Positions 23,000-34,800 of a stretch of DNA of 64,000 nt are shown here, in pieces. This stretch comes from Morinoia aosen (lineage: Eukaryota; Arthropoda; Malacostraca; Amphipoda; Talitridae). Position 1 is the first letter of the stretch, and every line of letters starts with the position of its first letter. Under the pieces are notes generated by a model. It saw only the letters and a program-made list of their open reading frames with translations. It ran no database searches and had not been told where the DNA came from. The DNA lies in NCBI GenBank assembly GCA_030386875.1, contig CM059577.1, positions 25,307,038 to 25,371,037 on the forward strand. The letters run 5' to 3'. A program made the translations under genes and the position numbers.

Positions 23000-24980
23000 A
23001 AAACCCTAATAATGACGCATATATTAATGATTACCGTCTTAACCCGTCGCCACGTCCTGGACTCTTAGAAGGTCGGCAAAGCTAGCACATGTTTCACATC
23101 AGCAAACCTAGGGTTGCCATATATGGTCTTAAGCGTCTCGTTGAGCGCTATTCATTGGTGTAAGGTAAAATTAGGTGGGAGGAACAGGGAAGGAGAGGTA
23201 TCAAGCTCAAATCTGTATGAATTCTTCTGCTCTGTCTGGAGTGTAGCTACCGGCGCTGCACAACCTCTTAGAAGGCCAGCAGTGTAGCTGAGGCATACCA
23301 GCACACACTCTGCCTCTAAGAAGGTCGCCATCATTTTTATTTTCTTATGTTTTCTGTTCAAAAAATGGGAGTCCAAATCAACAGATTTAGTCCTACGCAA
23401 AAAATAATACCACCATTGTATTCGGGAGGAAAAGCTCTATGCATATCAAACTCTTTACAAACAATGAAACTGCTTGATAACAGCCTATACACAAAATGAA
23501 CTGAAAAATAAAAACTGTGTTTTACATATAGTGCACATAACTCCGGAACTATTGGACCTGAAAAAAAATTCACATACCACAAGATTCAGCAAATCAGAAT
23601 CTACGAAAATGCCTCATAAAAAAACATAAAAGTGAAATAAATAAAAAATGGCCTGTGATTTTCTGATTTCTGTTTTTTGTATTTTACCGAAATAAAAACT
23701 CAAATTTCGTAGATTTTCATTGGGTAGCAGTATTTTTCTCCCCACTGACGGAAAGAGCAACTCTCTCTCTTTACTATGAACCCCCAATGAAACTTCTAAC
23801 ATGATTAATGAATGTACAGTAAGTTGCACAGTTGACCCATTTTCTTCAAACCTCTTGGCAGGTCGACCATGTGGAGACGGGTTAACTGTAAAGGGAACGC
23901 AACCTAGAGGTACGTTTGGAGCCACGTTCTGGTCAAAAGTATAAACAATGCAAGGCAAGGGAAAAACTATATCTAAAAATAAATAAATAAAGAAAGACAC
24001 TTTGGCGAACAAAATTCGAAACTATCGACTTAAGGAAATGTAGATAAATGGTCAAATGACGTCACACCATAATTAGCTTCCAAATCCTTTTCAAAAAGTA
24101 AATTGCGCGGCAAGAAAGAGTAATCATATTCAACGCACTTTCGCTTCAAAAGTAAAATAAGCCCCAAACTGTGATGAGAAAAATTTGAGATTATACTTCA
24201 TTTTTCAAGATTTGGCCCCAGAAGTTCGCGGGCGCGACCGGTGAAGTGCAATCTGATCGCTAAAGCTTGCAGATGTCAAAGTCAAAGGCAATGCACAAGT
24301 GAGAACTACTAGAATACAAGAAAAGGGCAACTTGCATCTTAATCTGCGCCCGGCATCTTTACCAGTGTTTGGCCCCTCAACTTCCCTAATAGCAACCCGA
24401 TTGTAATTATAAATGAGTTCAGAAAGACACCAACGGTACTTTTTGTTACGCATATACGGGACGATAAAATGGAGAATGTGCTTAATGACACTATAAGACA
24501 ACTTGTGTCAAATTTAAGAGCTAAATCGAAGTCGAACTGGGTGTCAAAGGAGGCTTCTCTGAGCGATTCTTTTAAAATTTATCTCCCTAATACCTTTTAA
24601 TAAATCTATCACTGGCCTATGTATTTATTTTTCATGGCCAACAAACACTCAAATATATCCCAAGCCTGCAGTTTAAGCAATCAACCTCGCTTGGAAAACG
24701 ACCTGCGTTACGAGGCAAAACGCTATAGATCCGCACTGAATGAGAGTACGGCGTGAAATGCACGACTCAAGCAATGCTACAGGGTACTGAAATGACATGG
24801 GCACACAGGAGTAAAATTCGCCTGACAAATCAGATCAAACTAGGAGTCGTTACTGAGAGATAGCGGTATGATTTTCAAGTCAGTAATGACAAAAAAATAC
24901 GCTAATCAAGCTAAACAGTAAATTAATTAGAGTGTAATATTAATAAACAATATAATTAATTATAAAAAATTCAAACTTTG
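23000..24980. other. Non-coding, no supported gene
   Basis: Short frames only (23152-23400, 23614-24012, 24205-24501 on the minus strand), none with domains or splice context. Two copies of a CTCTTAGAAGG motif lie at about 23063 and 23266. Confidence 0.4.
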
Positions 24981-24995
24981 ACCGTAATTGGTTAA

Positions 24996-25359
24996 GATTA
25001 TAGATTATAAGTTAGTTTAAGCCTCCCTAACCGCTACAAAAAAAGAGCGTATCGAAGAGAGGAAGGAGGAAGGCACCATTTAGTATGGAGATGAGAGAAT
25101 GGGGAATCTATGCAGAAAGGTCATAGAAACAGTAAGATGAGAAAGAAGTTCATGAAACAAGATCAAAGTTGAAGAAGAAAGTAGAAGGTGATGAAAAACA
25201 GGACAGCAGTGAACCGAAAAAAGATGGTCCGTAACAAAACAAAAACCTATTCCATTTTAACAAAAAAGAAAGCCTACCTAACCTTCAGCTCGGGCCCTCA
25301 CATTGTCCCCCTGGGAGTGCTAATTCCCATAGATACAATAATTGTATCCCCCTGAGGGG
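24996..25359 (-). mobile_element. SINE-like family A, reference copy
   Basis: The cleanest copy (364 bp). ACCGTAATTGGTTAA (15 bp) occurs perfectly at 24981-24995 and 25360-25374, abutting both ends, which indicates insertion by target-primed reverse transcription. On the minus strand the 5' end is CCCCTCAGGGG, followed by GATACAATTATTGTATC and GGGAATTAGCACTCCC, three successive small stem-loops. Then come a GGTTAGGTAGGC block, T-rich blocks, GTTCACTGCTGTCCTG, and a tail with ATAATC repeats. I find no convincing A/B box, so the RNA parent is unknown. It interrupts the repeat that is also the target of the I-like element. Confidence 0.85.
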
Positions 25360-25374
25360 ACCGTAATTGGTTAA

Positions 25375-25575
25375 ACTGAAGTTGAATTTCCAACTTCAAT
25401 TCAAAGTTAATTGTAGTAAGCAATTTAGAAAACAGCAAACATTCACTGAATCGTGCCTTCAGTTAATTTCAATGAAGTATTTATGTAAATTAAGTTTGTG
25501 ACTGCCGGTCAGTCAACAATATTATGAAAACCATCTCTGAGGCCACCGGTGACGTACGTTGCGGTCTAAGTGTTA
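25375..25575. repeat. Paralogous empty site of the I-like insertion
   Basis: Joins sequence like 6327-6378 (GTAAAACTGAA..., GTAAGCAAT...GAAAA) directly to sequence like 12516-12640 (AAGTTTGTGACTGC...). It shows the target before insertion of the 6.1-kb element. Confidence 0.6.
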
Positions 25576-26040
25576 AAACATAAATAGTGGATTTTCAAAT
25601 TATTTTAAGAGAAGCGCAACTTATTCGTACAAAAATCAGTTCGAATTTTTTATAACTCCTATTAAATAGAGGATTTGTTGAATAACTGACTAATATAAGT
25701 TCAGGTCACTTAAAAAGACGTATAACTTGAGGATAATCTATAATTAATTATAAATAAGAGTTACGTGCTATGAAATTAACAACCAAGGGCATAGTATTGA
25801 ATTAAAAAACTGAATATTGCTATTAAAGTATTTACAAGATCAACGATTAATTAAGGAGGTATTATTAGATCAACTAAGTTATTTTGAGCATTCATCAGTA
25901 AGATATTAGGAAGAAAAATAATTAGTAAGACATATAATAAATGAGTGAAACAGTATACGGTTTGTCATGTATGCGATCAACTTAAGATTAAATGAAGCTA
26001 AAAAAAGTTTAGGAGCAACAATATATTAGAAGTTTATTTA
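25576..26040. other. Non-coding, nothing recognised
   Basis: Very AT-rich. No feature seen. Confidence 0.4.
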
Positions 26041-26044
26041 ACAA

Positions 26045-26880
26045 TTAGCAGTGAGAATGAGTGAGCCCAACAGTTGACAGCAGTGAGTGAGAATAATTGA
26101 GAGTAATGAGTGAGCATGACAGTTGACAGCAACGAGTGAGCAGGGCAGTTGACAGTAATGAAGGAGCACGTGAGTTGACAGCAATGAAGGAGCACGAGAG
26201 TTGAACAGCAATGAAGGGGCATGAGAGTTGAACAGCAATGAAGGGGCATGAGAGTTGACAGCAATGAAGGAGCACGAGAGTTGACAGCAATGAAGGAGCA
26301 CGAGAGTTGACAGCAATGAAGGAGCACGAGAGTTGACAACAATGAAGGAGCACGAGAGTTGACAGCAATGAAGGAGCACGAGAGTTGACAGCAATGAAGG
26401 AGCACGAGAGTTGAACAGCAATGAAGGGGCACGAGAGTTGACAACAATGAAGGAGCACGAGAGTTGACAACAATGAAGGAGCACGAGAGTTGACAACAAT
26501 GAAGGAGCACGTGAGTTGACAACAATGAAGGAGCACGAGAGTTGACAACAATGGAGCACGAGAGTTGACAGCAATGAAGGAGCACGAGAGTTGACAGCAA
26601 TGAAGGAGCATGAGAGTTGACAGCAATGAAGGAGCACGAGAGTTGACAGCAATGAAGGGGCATGAGAGTTGACAGCAATGAAGGGGCACGAGAGTTGACA
26701 GCAATGAAGGAGCACGAGAGTTGACAGCAATGAAGGAGCACGAGAGTTGACAGCAATGAAGGGGCACGAGAGTTGACAGCAATGAAGGAGCACGAGAGTT
26801 GACAGCAATGAAGGAGCACGAGAGTTGACAGCAATGAAGGAGCACGAGAGTTGACAGCAATGAAGGAGAACGAGAGTTGA
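26045..26880. repeat. Minisatellite, 26-bp unit
   Basis: About 30 copies of a unit starting GTTGACAGCAATGAAGG and ending AGCACGAGA, with a few 27-bp (GTTGAACAGC) and one shorter copy, and a degenerate left edge. Sub-variants (GGGGCA against GGAGCA, ACAACAATG against ACAGCAATG) are clustered, as expected from local duplication. Long open frames across it are a by-product of the repeat. Confidence 0.9.
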
Positions 26881-27248
26881 CAGTTAACAACAAGTGAGCA
26901 GGAGAGTTGACAGCTAGCAACAAGTGAGGAGAGTTGACAGCTAGCAACAAGTGAGCAGGAGAGTTGACAGTTAGCACCAAGTGAGCACGAGAGTTGACAG
27001 TTAGCCCCAAGTGAGCACGAGAGTTGACAGTTAGCAACAAGTGAGCAGGAGAGTTGACAGTTAGCAACAAGTGAGCAGGAGAGTTGACAGTTAGCAACAA
27101 GTGAGCAGGAGAGTTGACAGTTAGCAACAAGTGAGCAGGAGAGTTGACAGTTAGCAACAAGTGAGCAGGAAAGTTGACAGTTAGCAATGAGTGAGCACAA
27201 CAGATCACAATAAGCAATGAATGAGCACGAGAGTTAACAGTTAGCAAT
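26881..27248. repeat. Minisatellite, 30-bp unit related to the 26-bp array
   Basis: About 12 copies of a unit with GTTGACAGTTAGCAAC followed by AAGTGAGCAGGAGA. It shares GTTGACAG and GAGCA.GAGA with the neighbouring 26-bp unit and differs mainly by a 4-bp TTAG insertion. Confidence 0.9.
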
Positions 27249-28387
27249 GATTGCAATCAATTGCACTATGTTTCTCAAGTAATTGTGAAAAACAAGAAAA
27301 CCATTAACAAAAGAAAACTAACGTTAGGCAGAGCCACAGATTCAACGTGACTTTGCAAATCGAAACCAAAATAAAGCAAGCAAATTAACACAAGAATTTT
27401 ATGTCGTAAACGTTAGTTCAGCATTCACATAAGACTCGAGATTAAAGAACAATGGAGGTTCCTCGTTGAACAAGACATTTAGTTTCTATTTTTAAACAGG
27501 GAAGTTGGAAGCTCATTTTCGAAAGGGTAAACGTGACAATAAATTTATCGAATCAAAACAATAAACGAAGGCTGCAATACTCATCAAATACAAAGGCTGC
27601 AATATTCATCAAAAACCACGGTCTTCGACTTTAGTTCTCTAAAACAACACAAATGAAAACAAATTCAAACTTCACACAGATCACGTTTACTGGACAAATG
27701 TACAACATGGAAATCAGGGGTAAGCTTTCAACGCATGAGGCCATATTTTAAAGTAATCTACGTCGTTGTAGTGATACAGCCAGCCGGCAACGTGTGTTTT
27801 TCTGTTGGTTTGGCTACGCAGAGAGCTTTCTTTCCCATTTCAAGTTCTCCAATTTAAGCTTTCGCCAGAAAAAATTTTAGACTTTTTGGCTAGAAAAGTA
27901 GCACGTAGCACAAAAAACTTACGCTGCTGCTGCACCGCTATAATGACGTAAGTTATTTGAAAATCAGTCCACAGCGATGTGAAAAGCGAGAAGGGGTGAC
28001 CCACCGCGATGGGGAGAAGTTGGGGGAGGCTCGGGAGACTCCCTAGATACCCAAAGCTTGGGAAATTTCTTCAGACTGATGGGAAGAAAATGGGAAGATT
28101 GAGAAGCTTTAAAATGGCAAAAAAATTGCCTTATATTTGACAAATAAATAGGAAAAATTAAAAATGAACGTGCTAGATGATGAAATTTATTCAAGAAGGG
28201 AAATTAAATGCGTGAAACGTTAAAAAAAAGTGAATGATTTTAAAGATGCAAGATACTTAGAACAGTAGGAGCTGCAAAAAAATGCAAAAACCTATCCTAT
28301 TTAAAATTTCACCGAATAATCTGCTAAGCGTTTTTACGTTTACACGCTTTTAAACCAAGCACAAAAAAATTTTGGTGTTAGGTTTTA
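27249..28387. other. Non-coding, no supported gene
   Basis: AT-rich with a G+C-richer patch at 27960-28060. A minus frame of 76 codons there is unrecognised. Confidence 0.4.
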
Positions 28388-28743
28388 GGATAGTTTAATC
28401 CTAACCACGAAAAAGGTGTTCCAAAAAGAGAAAGGAGGGCACTATGTAGAATAGAGCTAAAAGGATGGGCAATTTATACACAAGGTGTGTTCTCACACAA
28501 CATTTCTAGCACATAGAAACAGTAAATTAGGAAGAAATTTTATAAAACAAGACGAAAGTTGAAGTGGTAGGTGCCTAAAAACAGGACAGCAGTGAACAGC
28601 CAAAATGACGGCTCATAACATGGCAAAAACTTACTGTACTTCAATAAAAGAAAAGCCTACCAAATTATCAGCTCAAGACCTCACATCTACCGCCTGGGAG
28701 CGCTAATTCCCACAGGTACAATAGTTGTCTCTCCCTGAGGAGG
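28388..28743 (-). mobile_element. SINE-like family A, near-full copy
   Basis: Blocks in family order from TAGTTTAATCCTAACC to CTCCCTGAGGAGG. The head hairpin is altered but compensated (CTCC...GGAG). No clear target duplication. Confidence 0.7.
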
Positions 28744-29139
28744 TCCATCGCTTCAGTCATATCAAAATTTATGAATTTATACATCACAATTCCTGAATTC
28801 AAAATATGTCAATCTTTGAATCTATCATGCCACAATTCGTAAATTGACCATGTTTCTATTTCTGAACTTATGAAGGAGTCTTATTTCATTTGGTCTCACC
28901 ATAAATTCTTAATTTCACACAACTCACATTCTTGAGAAGCTTACCCTCATGATAGTTTTATTAACAGCAAGAACCAACCGATAGCACTGAGGTCAAACAC
29001 CCAACGGTTAACACCAAATATCAACCCGCTCAGTGAAGACGACGACCACTAAACGAAGGTTTTAGACTGGAAATGTTACTGAACATTTTCTTCCTGCGCA
29101 GGCAGGTAGCTTTATGCCTTGTAACAATGTTCCCTTACG
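28744..29139. other. Non-coding, nothing recognised
   Basis: AT-rich sequence leading into the 24-bp minisatellite. Nothing supported. Confidence 0.4.
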
Positions 29140-30190
29140 CCCTCGCAGGAAGGTGGCCTTGTGCAATTGCAGGAAGGTGGGCTTGTGCAATTGCAGGAAG
29201 ATGGGCTTGTGCAAATGCAGGCAAGGTGGGCTTGTGCAATTGCAGGAAGGTGGGCTTGTGCAATTGCAGGCAAGGTGGGCTTGTGCAATTGCAGGAAGGT
29301 GGGCTTGTGCAATTGCAGGAAGGTGGGCTTGTGCAATTGCAGGAAGGTGGGCTTGTGCAATTGCAGGAAGGTGGGCTTGTGCAATTGCAGGAAGGTGGGC
29401 TTGTGCAATTGCAGGAAGGTGGGCTTGTGCAATTGCAGGCAAGGTGGGCTTGTGCAATTGCAGGCAAGGTGGGCTTGTGCAATTGCAGGAAGGTGGGCTT
29501 GTGCAATTGCAGGAAGATGGGCTTGTGCAATTGCAGGCAAGGTGGGCTTGTGCAATTGCAGGAAGGTGGGCTTGTGCAATTGCAGGCAAGGTGGGCTTGT
29601 GCAATTGCAGGCAAGGTGGGCTTGTGCAATTGCAGGAAGATGGGCTTGTGCAATTGCAGGCAAGGTGGGCTTGTGCAATTGCAGGAAGGTGGGCTTGTGC
29701 AATTGCAGGAAGGTGGGCTTGTGCAATTGCAGGAAGGTGGGCTTGTGCCATTGCAGGAAGGTGGGCTTGTGCAATTGCAGGAAGGTGGGCTTGTGCAATT
29801 GCAGGAAGATGGGCTTGTGCAAGCAGGAAGGTGGGCTTGTGCAATTGCAGGAAGGTGGGCTTGTGCAATTGCAGGAAGGTGGGCTTGTGCAATTGCAGGA
29901 AGGTGGGCTTGTGCAATTGCAGGAAGGTGGGCTTGTGCAATTGCAGGAAGGTGGGCTTGTACAATTGCAGGAAGGTGACCTTGTACAATTGCAGGAAGGT
30001 GGGCTTGTGCAATTGCAGGAAGGTGGGCTTGTGCAATTGCAGGAAGGTGGGCTTGTGCAATTGCAGGAAGGTGGGCTTGTGCAATTGCAGGAAGGTGGGC
30101 TTGTACAATTGCAGGAAGGTGACCTTGTACAATTGCAGGCAAGGTGGCCTTCTACAATTGCAGGCAAGGTGGGCTTGTGCGTTTGTAGCA
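29140..30190. repeat. Minisatellite, 24/25-bp unit
   Basis: About 43 copies of a unit running AGGAAGGTGGGCTTG then TGCAATTGC. A common variant has one extra C (AGGCAAGG), making 25 bp and shifting the reading frame of any translation, which explains why all frames stay open for long stretches but switch phase. Rare variants: ACCTTGTAC, and one unit lacking AATTG. Confidence 0.9.
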
Positions 30191-31155
30191 CGGCGGTCTC
30201 CTGTTTTTGTGATAAGGTAGCTTATTGAGACTTCGTAGGAAAGTTTATACACCTTCGAGACGATGCGGTTGTTTATCCATGAGACAATAGCTGAAGGTTA
30301 CAGGATTGTACTTATAAAGTTGCTAGGAGTCGCGAAATCGAAAAATATTTTGTTTTGGATTGTGTGTACTCTAAAATTTCAAATGTTAGTTCTGATGGCT
30401 TAGGAACTCTATCATGTATGTTCAGTTTGATAACGATTTTGACCGGCCACAATACACGAAGTTGTCAAAAACGAAATAACCCGCAGCAAATTGCCAAAAG
30501 AAGACTTAAGGTGTTCCACTAATTAAGGCTGGTGTTTCATAAGAACATATCCAGAGATAACTTACTTTACTCAGAGGCTAGCCACCAGCTGAAGATACAA
30601 AAATCTTCTGAATCAAAGAATTTCACGAGAAACTTCTTACACAGGCGTTATCAAAAGCTCCATAAGAAACTTGACATAAGAATGAGTAACCACTTTCGCC
30701 TGATTATAATGTACCAAGATCAACACCTGAGTATTGCAACTAAACCCTGATTTTTGTCAGAGTCATGGGAGTTACAGCCAAAAAACTAACTGTACCCACA
30801 CCCTCAATATTTAGTGATGAAAGATACTTATGGATCACATTTCACAAGTATGCCAATAAACAAGAAGTTTCACTCAATTGGCGTTACTATGCCTGACGCT
30901 CCGCACTCGTGACTGAAGGTTAGAGTCGCACCGCTGACGTCGGTCAAAAGGTCCGTCCAGTTTATATTGAACTTTTGTGTTGGCCAAAATCCAGCTGACT
31001 CTCTAGTCAACCCTCAACCAGCACAACACCGTTGGGACGCATCTGGCTGAACATTGTGGCACAGCATATACTTATGTATATGTATGTTTGTAGGTTTGCA
31101 ACGATGAAAACCATTTGGAAAAAAATGTAAACCAGCGAGAAGAAGGAGATGACCA
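30191..31155. other. Non-coding, nothing recognised
   Basis: AT-rich. A 72-codon plus frame at 30532-30750 is unrecognised. No further TMEM63 exon could be identified here. Confidence 0.4.
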
Positions 31156-31248
31156 CTATAAAAGATGGTGAGAACTGAGAATACGATCGAGAAGAAAACT
31201 ACCGAGAAGATGACTACCAAGAAGACAATCAAGAAAAAGAAACCGCCA

Positions 31249-31690
31249 AGAGGAACAAGACCACCCGAAAGAAGAGGAACAAGACCACCCGAAAGAAGAG
31301 GAACAAGACCACCCGAAAGAAGAGGAACAAGACCACCCGAAAGAAGAGGAACAAGACCACCCGAAAGAAGAGGAACAAGACCACCGGAAAGAAGAGGAAC
31401 AAGACCACCCGAAAGAAGAGGAACAAGACCACCCGAAAGAAGAGGAACAAGACCACCCGAAAGAAGAGGAACAAGACCACCCGAAAGAAGAGGAACAAGA
31501 CCACCCGAAAGAAGAGGAACAAGACCACCCGAAAGAAGAGGAACAAGACCACCCGAAAGAAGAGGAACAAGACCACCCGAAAGAAGAGGAACAAGACCAT
31601 CCGAAAGAAAAGGAACAAGACCACCCGAAAGAAGAGGAACAAGACCCCGCGGAAGAAGAAGAACAATACCACCACCCAGAATAAGAACAA
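31249..31690. repeat. Minisatellite, 24-bp unit, next to last TMEM63 exon found
   Basis: About 17 nearly identical copies (on the + strand GAACAAGACCACCC then GAAAGAAGAG). On the gene strand it is pyrimidine-rich. Units become irregular toward the exon, the last degenerate unit ending about 25-30 bp from the candidate splice donor. The unit length is a multiple of three and the exon frame stays open through the array. Confidence 0.9.
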
Positions 31691-31713
31691 GACGACCGGT
31701 AAGGTGGGCTGAC

Positions 31714-31841
31714 CTCATCACACAGCGCCCTGTCCTGCTCCCCCCGGGCCACGTCGCCGCCCGTGCCGTAGGTGCGGCCCCCGCCCGGGAACAGCCCGTC
31801 CTCCTCGCACGCCGAGGGATCCACCGCAGCCGTCGCCGAGC
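31714..31841 (-). CDS. Tmem63: TMEM63 exon 15 (of those found), C-terminal tail
   Basis: Starts after ATGCAG and completes a Gly codon left by the previous exon. Encodes a low-complexity, acidic and Gly-rich tail ([35 protein letters not shown]). A donor GAG|GTCAGC gives a phase-0 end. A second possible donor (CCG|GTCGTC) lies 17 nt further on. If neither is used, the frame reads through the 24-bp minisatellite to a stop near 31156. The following exon, if any, was not found. Confidence 0.7.
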
Positions 31842-34800
31842 CTGCATCATGGGAGCAATCAGTGTTTCCGGATGATACCTTCAATTTTCCTGCTGTGTGA
31901 TGAATAGTGAAGTGCCTTAGTTACGATTGTAAGCATTTGATTCTGTAGACAGAGATTTGATTTGATAAGTTGATTTCAGCCTTTCTAACCACCAACACTA
32001 CAGAAGTGTTGCCAAGAGAGGAAGGTGCCACATTTGGTTTAAAATTGAAGAAACGTGGAATCTATGCACAAAAGTGTATCCTCACGCCCCAGCGTACAGA
32101 AACAAAGGTTGAAATATGTTTCTGAAACGAGATGTTTGAAGGAAACAGTGATAAGAGCTGAAAAATTGACAGCAGTGAGTCAAAAATAGGTGGTCCGTTA
32201 AAAAAAACTTAATCTACGAGTATCTATAAGAATGAAACTAAGGCGTACTTTACATTCTGGGATTTTACCAAGGAATCCGGCTATTCAATTAACAATAAAA
32301 TGCCTTATTACAATTGCAAATAATTGTTTCTGCAAAATAATTTCCGTCAAAGTTTTTTGGCAAGGCGTCTATAAACTAAAATTTTAGCATCAAAATCCAG
32401 CAAGTACTTTTGCAAAGGAGTAGTCTCTTATAAAAACGCATTAAATAAAAATTATCTTAATTTTTCATTGATACTCCACATATATATAATAAGACTAATA
32501 AAGATATTGTTCAGAACTAGTGCTATTAGATTTCTGAGAAGAAATAGTTTATTCAGTATATCAAAATAGTTAACGATAACTGAAGGAAGCTATCCCACAA
32601 AGGGTACTCTAAAACTGCAATTTTTAGCTTCTAAAACACGGTAAGGAGGTGAACCAAACACTAGACATTTTTTGGATGATTATAGATTTTACGTTAGTTC
32701 AAGCCTCTCTAACCGCTACAAAAAAAAGTGTCTTGAAGAGAGGAAGGAGGGAGGCACCATTTAGTATGGAGATAAGGGAATGCGGAATCTATGCAGAAGG
32801 GGCATAGAAACAGCAAGTTGAGAAAGAAGTTCATGAAACAAGACAAAAGTTGATGAGGAAAGTAGTAAGTGCTGAAAAACAGGACAGCAGTGAACCGAGA
32901 AAAAGGTGGTCCTGAACTCAACAAAAAAATTTCTTTTCAACAAAAATAAAACCTACGTAACTCTCAGCTCGGGCAATCACACATTTTTCACCTGAGAGTG
33001 CTAATTCCCATCGATACAACAGTTGTCACCTCCTGAGGGGGCACATTATTTTTTTTTTGGAATCAGCATTTTTGACGCAACTCTCAATTATCTCGAACTG
33101 AAGAGAAATGAACAACATTCAAAGGTTCATACATTAATGAAACTGTAAAGTCTCATACTACATCAGCGATTTCTTTTTGACCATCGTTATTAGAAATTGA
33201 ACATTTTTTCGAAGCACCTTTAATCGTACTATTATTGCGCTTGCAATTTTTAGCACTCGCCAGCGTAATGATATAGCATTCCCTGCACCAACCCACCATT
33301 ACCACTGCACTAGGGCACACCAACACACAGCTGCCATGAAGCACACTAACACACCCCACTATTCGCACCACCAACCCACCATTGCCACTGGCCACGCTGC
33401 TCTCCTTGAGCACGTCCGGCACGAAGACGCCCGCCTCCTGCTTAGGGCGCAAGCTGGACGGCCCCTGTGAGCTGGCCGATACAGTGTCCGCCTCCTCGCC
33501 TCCGCCCGACGGCTCCCCGCCGCCGTCAGGGGCAGACACTTCCGTGCTCTGCACAAGACACACGGAAATGGCAGACCACACCACGGGTGGCAGCCCACAC
33601 CACGGGTGGCAGCCCACACCACGAGTGGCAGACCACACCACGAGTGGCAGACCACACCACGGGTGGCAGACCACACCACGGGTGGCAGACCACACCACGG
33701 GTGGCAGACCACACCACGGGTGGCAGACCACACCACGGGTGGCAGACCACACCACGGGTGGCAGACCACACCACGGGTGGCAGACCACACCACGGGTGGC
33801 AGACCACACCACAGGTGGCAGACCACACCACGGGTGGCAGACCACAAAATGGCAGACCACACCACGGATGGCAGACCACAAAATGGCAGACCACACCATG
33901 GTAGGCAGACCACGAAATGACAGACATTGCTGATAGACCACACCACTGGTGGCAGACTACAAAATGGCAGACCACACCACTGGTGGCAGACCATAAAATA
34001 GCAGACATTGCTGGTAGACCACACCACGGGTGGCAGACATTACTGATAGCAGATCACAAAACAGAAAACCACATCACTAGAATACTTTTCTCCATATAGT
34101 TATGTATATGGTTTGAGTGAATGAAAATTTTTGCTTCGATCCACTTCACAATATACCTCATACAAATGAAAATTTCACGCTTGAAGACAGATTAATAATA
34201 TTATAAGCACGTTAAAGAAACAATTTTGCAATATCTTCAAATCCAGGTAAATAATAGAAGTAAACTATAAAACCACACCTTGAAATTTGATGCGGATCTA
34301 ATTGCTACCAACCTCATGACTACACTACACCCACCTCAATAAAACCTAGACTAACGGCTAAGTACTTCACTAAAATACTGCATGTCTGAACTAGCAAACC
34401 TACAGCAAGTCACTTCACTGCTGTACATCAGATTTGGTCAGCTTCAGGGAGCATGGCGACGTATTGAAGGGACGCCTACACACGAAATTAAACCTTCGAA
34501 ATCAATCACGTGAGATAGCAGAAAGTTGTGAATCCAAAGCTACTTACAAGCATTAGACACGTGACACAAAAACTACGAGAAGTATAAAAGAAGAAAAGCA
34601 TCAGAGATAGTTTGAAGCATCACAGTCAGAAGTAAGGACTGCGGTATTTGACAAAGTCAATATCAGTAAGTTTGCACATCGGCCAAACGATATATAGGCA
34701 CCAAATAGGTCTCAAGTTCCATTCCATATTATGCAGGAATTAGACCTTGAATGTCACTATTTATAAACAAGTCTCCCTGTCTTATGTGTTGATAAAAACC

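Noticed and set aside
24996-25359. Family A as a Helitron, because of the hairpin near one end
   Set aside because: Helitrons do not make 14-15-bp target duplications; the duplications abut the ends in three copies.
26034-27256. Overlapping minus-strand frames of up to about 400 codons rich in Leu/Ser/Cys
   Set aside because: They exist in several frames at once because the 26/30-bp units lack stops; no start context, no domain, frames shift with 27-bp units.
29062-30252. Five frames of about 300-400 codons on both strands
   Set aside because: Same cause: stop-free repeat with 24/25-bp units. Simultaneous openness on both strands is the mark of an artefact.
33153-34099. Several Trp/Cys- or His/Thr-rich frames over the 19-bp array
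   Set aside because: Open in all phases because of the repeat; only the exon 33380-33548 has splice sites and family context.
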